From Pseudonocardiales bacterium (lineage in GTDB: Bacteria; Actinomycetota; Actinomycetes; Mycobacteriales; Pseudonocardiaceae): 10,991 bases of DNA. Both the position numbers and the translations under genes were made by a program. A model generated the notes under the pieces. That model was given only the letters and a program-made list of their open reading frames with translations. It was not told where the DNA came from and did no database searches. The stretch covers positions 1 through 10,991 of the forward strand of contig JAODNG010000500.1 of NCBI GenBank assembly GCA_025465385.1, read 5' to 3'. Positions 7,123-10,991 of this stretch are shown one piece after another; position 1 is the first letter of the stretch; every line of letters begins with the position of its first letter.

Positions 7123-7132
7123 CAATTAATTG
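7123..7132. promoter_or_regulatory. AT-rich 10-bp palindrome in the Nit1C-block promoter region
   Basis: CAATTAATTG is a perfect palindrome in very GC-rich surroundings, about 96 bp upstream of the flavoprotein ATG, and is followed by GAAAC. It may be an operator half or part of a promoter. No regulator can be named. Confidence 0.3.
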
Positions 7133-7213
7133 GAAACAATCACCGTCTGTACTGAGAGCGATGTTTAAGGAGATGAGTATTCGTGGACCTGCGGCTCCCG
7201 GAACACTCACCAT

Positions 7214-7220
7214 GGAGGGG
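7214..7220 (+). promoter_or_regulatory. Shine-Dalgarno deciding the flavoprotein start
   Basis: GGAGGGG ends 7 nt before the ATG at 7228. This favours that ATG over the in-frame GTG at 7183, which would add 15 poorly conserved-looking residues ahead of the FAD-binding domain. Confidence 0.75.
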
Positions 7221-7227
7221 TCGAACG

Positions 7228-8598
7228 ATGGCCCTGACCACGGAGGTCTCGACGCAGGGCGGTGCTCGCCAGGACCTCGAGGGCTTACGCTGTTCGGCGG
7301 TGATCGTCGGCGGCGGACAAGCTGGTCTGTCCATGAGCTACTGCCTCACCCAACGCGGTGTTGATCATGTTCTGTTGGAGCGTGACCGCGTCGCCCACGA
7401 CTGGGCGGACCGGCGGTGGGACTCGTTCTGCCTCGTGACGCCGAATTGGCAGTGCCAACTGCCCGGCTTTCCGTATGCTGGTGATGATCCGGATGGCTTT
7501 ATGATCCGCGACGAGGTCATTCGCTACCTCGAGCATTACGCGAAGTCTTTCGGGCCGCCGGTCGTCGAGGGTGTCACGGCTACCCGGCTGCGTCGTGACC
7601 GCGAGGGCTGCTACCTGGTCGGTACCAGCCGTGGCGAGCTGATCGCCGATCATGTAGTGCTGGCTACCGGGCCGTACCAGGTGCCACGAATGCCGCGGCT
7701 GGCCGACCGATTGCCGGACGAGCTGACACAGATTCACTCCTCGCAGTACCGCAGCCCCGACCGGCTGCCGCCCGGTGAGGTGCTGGTGGTCGGCACGGGC
7801 CAATCCGGTTGCCAGATCGCCGAGGATCTGCACCTGGCCGGCCGTCAGGTACACCTCGCGGTGGGTAGCGCGCCGCGCGTCGCCCGGTTCTACCGTGGCC
7901 GCGACGTAGTGGCCTGGCTTGAGGACATCGGTTACTACCGCAAAGCGGTCAGCGAATTCGCCGACGCGGACACAGTGCGCTTCCGGGTGAACCATTACGT
8001 GACCGGCCGCGACGGTGGACGGGACATTGACCTGCGGGCCTTCGCCCGCGACGGCATGCGGCTTTACGGGCGGCTCAACGGGGTATTCGACGCAACGCTG
8101 CGGTTCGCGCCGGACCTTGGGCGCAACCTGGACAACGCGGACGCAGTGAGTGAGAGCATCAAGGACTCCATCGACAGCTACATCGATGCCCACCACATCG
8201 ACGCCGCACCAGAGCCGCGCTATACGCCGGTGTGGAGGCCCGAGCAGGAGCCCACCCAGTTGGATCTCCGCGACACCGGGATCACCTCGGTGGTCTGGAG
8301 CACCGGTTTCGGTCGGGACGATCGGTGGATCGAAGTTCCGGTTTTCGACGGCCGTGGTTACCCGACGCATGATCGGGGCGTGACCAGCAGCCCAGGACTG
8401 TATTTCCTTGGGTTGCCCTGGCAGCACACCTGGGGATCGGGCCGGTTGTCCGGGGTGGCCGACGACGCGGCGTATCTGACCGAGCGCATCGTCACCGGCC
8501 CAGCCCAGCGTGACCACCTCTTTCGGTGGATCGCGGGCACTTCGACCAGCACCTATCCCCGGGACGACGAGTGGGTTGCGCCGCGCACGGTGGCGTGA
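7228..8598 (+). CDS. nitH: MSMEG_0569-type flavin-dependent oxidoreductase of the Nit1C cluster (NitH-like)
   Basis: The 456-residue protein is a two-dinucleotide-fold flavoprotein of the flavin-containing monooxygenase type. The FAD-binding Rossmann motif is VIVGGGQAG (25-33), the second nucleotide motif VVGTGQSG (187-194), with an ATG motif at 146-148 and STGF at 359-362. RWDSFCLVTPNWQCQLPGFPY-like sequence at 63-83 and LPWQHTWGSG at 396-405 are features I associate with the MSMEG_0569 family, found beside Sll0783-like and nitrilase genes. Family members are predicted to oxidise a small nitrogenous substrate with NAD(P)H and O2, but the reaction is not established. It is first in a rightward block, 118 bp before the NitB-like gene. 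In usual Nit1C clusters this gene comes last, so the order here differs. Confidence 0.88.
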   Translation: MALTTEVSTQGGARQDLEGLRCSAVIVGGGQAGLSMSYCLTQRGVDHVLLERDRVAHDWADRRWDSFCLVTPNWQCQLPGFPYAGDDPDGFMIRDEVIRYLEHYAKSFGPPVVEGVTATRLRRDREGCYLVGTSRGELIADHVVLATGPYQVPRMPRLADRLPDELTQIHSSQYRSPDRLPPGEVLVVGTGQSGCQIAEDLHLAGRQVHLAVGSAPRVARFYRGRDVVAWLEDIGYYRKAVSEFADADTVRFRVNHYVTGRDGGRDIDLRAFARDGMRLYGRLNGVFDATLRFAPDLGRNLDNADAVSESIKDSIDSYIDAHHIDAAPEPRYTPVWRPEQEPTQLDLRDTGITSVVWSTGFGRDDRWIEVPVFDGRGYPTHDRGVTSSPGLYFLGLPWQHTWGSGRLSGVADDAAYLTERIVTGPAQRDHLFRWIAGTSTSTYPRDDEWVAPRTVA

Positions 8599-8617
8599 GG
8601 CCATGCCTAAGCGGCCA

Positions 8618-8639
8618 CCGGCGACGGTGAGCTCGCCGG
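8618..8639. terminator. GC-rich intercistronic hairpin between nitH-like and nitB-like genes
   Basis: CCGGCGA (8618-8624) and TCGCCGG (8633-8639) form a perfect 7-bp stem with an 8-nt loop, starting 20 bp after the flavoprotein stop. There is no following T-run, so it is not a classical intrinsic terminator. It may attenuate read-through or set mRNA ends inside the operon. Only the stem is seen; its role is inferred. Confidence 0.35.
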
Positions 8640-8716
8640 CGGGTGTTCGCGACACGTTTGAAGAACTCTCCGGATAAGCCCGGTAAGTCCACAGTCAACC
8701 GATGAGGAGGAGCCAC

Positions 8717-9229
8717 ATGCCTGAGCTGACCGACATCGAGAAACAGAGTCTCGAGGAGATCCCGCACCCGTCAATGCCTGAGGGCTCGAGCATCTATGGC
8801 GGGACCAAGGTCTTCCCGGATTACCAGGCCGAAAACGGTGAGGAGTATTTCACGCTCGTGCATGGGATCGCGCACGAGTCCTCGGTCAGTTTCGTGGCGA
8901 TTCTGCAGGCCACCCAGGCGCAACGGAAGGGCTTCGAGTCGGCGATTTACTTCTACGGTCCGGGGTCGCTGAATTGCCTGGCCACTCGCGGTTTCCCCAC
9001 CACGGGGAACTCGGCGTTTCCCGGCGAGCACAACATCAACGACTCGCTGAAGACATTCATGAAGGAAGGCGGCAAGGTGTACTGCTGCCGCTTCGGCCTT
9101 TCGCTGCACGGCGCCCGGGAAGAGGACCTCCTCGACGGCGTCATCCCGACACACCCACTCGACGTGCAGGACGCATTGATCCACTACGCGCGAAAGGGCG
9201 CGATCATCAACTCGACCTACATGTTCTAG
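8717..9229 (+). CDS. nitB: MSMEG_0572/Sll0783-family nitrogen-starvation response protein (NitB-like)
   Basis: The 170-residue protein resembles the small conserved Nit1C protein known from Synechocystis sll0783 (nitrogen-starvation induced) and MSMEG_0572. Recognisable stretches are EIPHPSMPEGSSIYGGTKVFP near residues 14-34, GFESAIYFYGPGSLNCLATRG (72-92, with Cys87), a Cys123-Cys124 pair in KVYCCRFGLSLHG, and the end GAIINSTYMF. The layout suggests a compact alpha/beta fold of the DsrE type, though this is inference. Its biochemical role is unknown; the cluster has been linked to cyanide assimilation and to polyhydroxybutyrate under nitrogen starvation. The ATG at 8717 has AGGAGG 6 nt upstream; an in-frame ATG at 8702 is only the start of that ribosome site. 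The nitrilase gene follows after 38 bp. Confidence 0.92.
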   Translation: MPELTDIEKQSLEEIPHPSMPEGSSIYGGTKVFPDYQAENGEEYFTLVHGIAHESSVSFVAILQATQAQRKGFESAIYFYGPGSLNCLATRGFPTTGNSAFPGEHNINDSLKTFMKEGGKVYCCRFGLSLHGAREEDLLDGVIPTHPLDVQDALIHYARKGAIINSTYMF

Positions 9230-9238
9230 GAGACGGCT

Positions 9239-9271
9239 GTGCGCGTTGGCACCGGCACCACACCCGAATGA
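9239..9271 (+). CDS. Possible 10-codon leader peptide (MRVGTGTTPE) coupled to the nitrilase
   Basis: A GTG at 9239 lies 6 nt after AGGAG (9228-9232), which itself overlaps the TAG of the NitB-like gene. It reads MRVGTGTTPE and stops at a TGA (9269-9271) overlapping the nitrilase ATG as ATGA. The nitrilase ATG has no ribosome site of its own in the preceding 20 nt, so its translation may depend on ribosomes finishing this peptide. A frameshifted ancestral nitrilase N-terminus is the alternative. Confidence 0.4.
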   Translation: MRVGTGTTPE

Positions 9272-10119
9272 GCACCCTGCGGATGGCCGCCGCGGCGGCG
9301 AGCTTCGACCGCGATCTTGAAGCGGACTTCGCCCAGATCGAGTACCTGATAGACACCGCCCGAGCTGACGGCGTGCGCCTGCTCGCGTTGCCCGAGGCAG
9401 CACTGGGCGGCTACCTGGTGGACCTCAACGGCGCGGCCGAGGGACCACCCGCGCTCGCCGCGGACGGGCCGGAAATCCGCCGGCTGGCCCAGCTCGCGGG
9501 TGACATGGTCGTCGCGGTCGGCTACTGCGAGGACGGCGGCGACGGGTTGTTCAACAGCGCCGTGTGCGTCACCGGCGACGGCATCCTGGGCCACCACCGC
9601 AAGGTGCACCAGCCGCTTCGCGAAGACGCCAGCTACAGCGCAGGTGATCGCTTCACCGCCTTTGATACCCCAGTGGGCCGGCTCGGCATGATGATCTGCT
9701 ACGACAAGGCGTTCCCCGAATCGGCCCGCGTGCTGGCACTGGACGGGGCGAGCATCGTGCTATGCCTGTCGGCGTGGCCCGCCAGCAGCACTAACCGCAC
9801 CCCAGATCTAAAACAGGACCGCTGGAAGCGGCGGTTCGACCTGTTCGATCGAGCCCGGGCGCTGGAGAACCAGATCGTTTGGCTATCGGCTAACCAGTCC
9901 GGGCAGTTCGGATCCCTGCAGTTCGTGTCCAGCGCCAAGGTCGTGGACCCCGGGGGCGAGATCCTGGCCGATACCGGTGTGGCCGCCGGCCTGGCGGTCG
10001 CCGAGCTGGACGTCCAGCATGCACTGGAGACCACCCGCCAATCGATGGCCCACCTGCGCGACCGCCGGCCGCATGCCTATGCCGGACCGGAAGTGGACCC
10101 GGTCACTGTCGCCCAGTGA
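9268..10119 (+). CDS. nitC: Carbon-nitrogen hydrolase, Nit1C-type nitrilase (NitC-like)
   Basis: The 283-residue protein belongs to the nitrilase superfamily. The catalytic triad is intact: Glu43 in LALPEAALGGY, Lys112 in GHHRKVHQP, and the nucleophile Cys144 in GMMICYDKAFPE. C-Y-D-K-A-F-P-E with R-A-L-E-N-Q and S-A-N-Q-S-G (207-212) fits the Nit1-type nitrilases encoded beside Sll0783-like proteins. The reaction would be hydrolysis of a nitrile or related C-N bond to an acid and ammonia in the cytoplasm; the natural substrate is not established. No other ATG, GTG or TTG lies between the NitB stop and this ATG in frame, so the start is firm although it lacks its own Shine-Dalgarno. The neighbouring NitB- and NitH-like genes support a Nit1C function. 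Confidence 0.93.
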   Translation: MSTLRMAAAAASFDRDLEADFAQIEYLIDTARADGVRLLALPEAALGGYLVDLNGAAEGPPALAADGPEIRRLAQLAGDMVVAVGYCEDGGDGLFNSAVCVTGDGILGHHRKVHQPLREDASYSAGDRFTAFDTPVGRLGMMICYDKAFPESARVLALDGASIVLCLSAWPASSTNRTPDLKQDRWKRRFDLFDRARALENQIVWLSANQSGQFGSLQFVSSAKVVDPGGEILADTGVAAGLAVAELDVQHALETTRQSMAHLRDRRPHAYAGPEVDPVTVAQ

Positions 10120-10191
10120 GCGAGAAACCAAGCGTCAACCGGGAGCTTTCACCTCTCTATTCACCTCGGTGTCACATCGCGCGACCACGGA

Positions 10192-10209
10192 TGGAACATA
10201 AATCTTCCA
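10192..10209. repeat. Small inverted repeat upstream of the NCS1 permease
   Basis: TGGAA and TTCCA flank an AT-rich 8-nt spacer, 36 bp before the permease ATG, in the 125-bp gap after the nitrilase. It could be a minor regulatory site; the arms are short enough to be chance. The rest of the gap shows no strong terminator or promoter. Confidence 0.2.
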
Positions 10210-10244
10210 CGATCGGGCGACTGCGACCCCAGGAGTGACTGCGA

Positions 10245-10991
10245 ATGACTATCGATGAGTTCGATCCTGTCCGCACCGCCGGAACCGCCGCTCCACCACC
10301 ACTCGCCACCACCGCCACGAGTGAGACGCTGGAGGACTACACGCTCCGCTTCGCGCCGAGTACGTACCGGCGGTGGCGGCCCGCCGTGGTGGCGACGACA
10401 GCGCTGGGCGGTATCGCCTACCTGGCCGATTTCGCAATCGGCGGCAGCATCGGCCTCACCTACGGCACCGCCAACGCACTGATATCGATCCTCGTCGGCG
10501 TCATCGTGATCTTCGTGACCGGTTTGCCGCTCGCCTACTACGGCGCCCGCTTCAACACCGACCTCGACCTGATCAGCCGCGGCGCGGGTTTCGGCTACTA
10601 CGGCTCGGTGCTCACGAACGTCATCTTCGCGACATTCACGTTCATCTTCTTCGCCCTCGAGGGCTCGATCATGGCTCAGGGCCTGCTGTTAGGTTTGGGC
10701 ATCCCACTGTGGCTGGGTTACTTGATCTGCACGCTGCTGATCATCCCAATCGTGATCTTCGGGATGTCGGCCCTGAGCAAGATGCAGATCTGGACGACGC
10801 CGCTGTGGCTGATCCTCATGGTGGGGCCGTTCGTCTACCTGGTCATCACGGACCCGTCGTCGGTCGGCAGGTGGATGGCTTACGCGGGCTCGGCGGGTGG
10901 CACCGGCGTCAGCCTGACCGCGATTGGACTAGGCGCGGGCGTCGCACTGTCGCTCATGGCCCAGATCGGTGAGCAGGTCGACTACCTGCGC
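10245..10991 (+). CDS. NCS1-family purine/cytosine-permease-like transporter, N-terminal 249 codons, cut by the window edge
   Basis: The open frame starts at ATG 10245, with AGGAG (10231-10235) 9 nt upstream, and runs to the window end without a stop. A hydrophilic N-terminus of about 45 residues ending TLRFAPSTYRRWRP precedes several hydrophobic spans, beginning VVATTALGGIAYLADFAIGG and continuing through SILVGVIVIFVTGLPLAYYG, NVIFATFTFIFFALEGSIMA and LICTLLIIPIVIFGMSAL. SRGAGFGYYG and the terminal MAQIGEQVDYLR match purine-cytosine permease-like NCS1 transporters. The substrate is unknown; the family moves purines, cytosine, allantoin and hydantoins by cation symport. Full members have about 450-550 residues, so about half is missing. 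It follows the nitrilase by 125 bp on the same strand and may bring in a nitrogenous substrate for the Nit1C-type enzymes. Confidence 0.88.
   Translation, partial: MTIDEFDPVRTAGTAAPPPLATTATSETLEDYTLRFAPSTYRRWRPAVVATTALGGIAYLADFAIGGSIGLTYGTANALISILVGVIVIFVTGLPLAYYGARFNTDLDLISRGAGFGYYGSVLTNVIFATFTFIFFALEGSIMAQGLLLGLGIPLWLGYLICTLLIIPIVIFGMSALSKMQIWTTPLWLILMVGPFVYLVITDPSSVGRWMAYAGSAGGTGVSLTAIGLGAGVALSLMAQIGEQVDYLR

Larger units (their letters stand above)
6966..7227 (+). promoter_or_regulatory. Promoter/leader region of the Nit1C-type block
   Basis: These 262 bp before the flavoprotein gene hold no gene. From about 7060 to 7180 they are clearly more AT-rich than the coding DNA around them, as expected of a promoter. 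Two symmetric or repeat-like motifs lie here (7069-7084 and 7123-7132, listed separately). AAGGAG (7167-7172) lies 10 nt before an in-frame GTG at 7183, giving an alternative start for the flavoprotein. No confident -35/-10 pair could be assigned. Confidence 0.5.

Noticed and set aside
8604..8678. 24-codon ORF (MPKRPPATV...) between the NitH-like and NitB-like genes
   Set aside because: GAGG is only 2 nt before its ATG, it overlaps the intercistronic hairpin, and it does not resemble the small NitG/MSMEG_0570-type protein of Nit1C clusters.
8974..9267. Open frame upstream of the nitrilase ATG, overlapping the NitB-like gene
   Set aside because: High-GC shadow frame with Arg/His/Pro-rich translation and no nitrilase similarity before residue M at 9268.
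10171..10186. GTCAC-N6-CGACC as a GlnR box before the NCS1 permease
   Set aside because: Only the first half-site fits; the second keeps too few consensus bases.
1..10991. tRNA, rRNA, CRISPR array, insertion sequence or attachment site
   Set aside because: No cloverleaf-like segments, regularly spaced direct repeats, transposase or integrase frames were recognised on either strand.

Overview
The window looks like chromosomal DNA from a high-GC member of the Actinomycetota. Codon use is strongly GC-biased. GTG and TTG starts are used. There is a remnant of an F420-type luciferase-like oxidoreductase, and the gene families match mycobacterial and other actinomycete homologues. No species can be named from the sequence alone.

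Left block (1-3710): a uricolysis (purine-catabolism) cluster with a divergent layout. Leftward run, in order, a urate permease fused to an OHCU-decarboxylase-like domain (615-2543), a stand-alone OHCU decarboxylase uraD (123-605) and the start of 5-hydroxyisourate hydrolase uraH (126 to beyond base 1). Rightward runs urate oxidase (2814-3710). Together they encode urate import, oxidation to 5-hydroxyisourate, hydrolysis to OHCU and stereospecific decarboxylation to S-allantoin. The 270-bp divergent region carries an operator-like palindrome and a striking 25-bp-arm inverted repeat.

Middle block (3711-6965): a FUSC-family membrane protein (4424-6613) lies between two decayed genes. On its left is the C-terminal remnant of a luciferase-like monooxygenase (minus strand), on its right a truncated and frameshifted MmcQ/YjbR-family gene. 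About 340 bp left of the FUSC gene hold no convincing gene. This looks like a zone of gene decay separating two functional clusters.

Right block (6966-10991): part of a Nit1C-type cluster, all on the plus strand. It has a two-dinucleotide-fold flavoprotein (MSMEG_0569/NitH type), an MSMEG_0572/Sll0783-family nitrogen-starvation protein (NitB type), a NitC-type nitrilase with an intact Glu-Lys-Cys triad, and the first 249 codons of an NCS1 purine/cytosine-permease-like transporter. The radical SAM, acetyltransferase and AIR-synthase-like members usual in Nit1C are not between these genes; they may lie downstream or be absent. A relatively AT-rich 262-bp promoter region precedes the block.

The common theme is nitrogen scavenging: urate/purine nitrogen on the left, nitrile- or cyanide-type nitrogen on the right, each with a nucleobase-type permease. 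The most notable points are the permease/decarboxylase fusion whose decarboxylase domain lacks the catalytic His, the reduced and reordered Nit1C cluster joined to an NCS1 permease, the long inverted repeat next to the uricase start, and short leader ORFs overlapping the nitrilase and FUSC starts.
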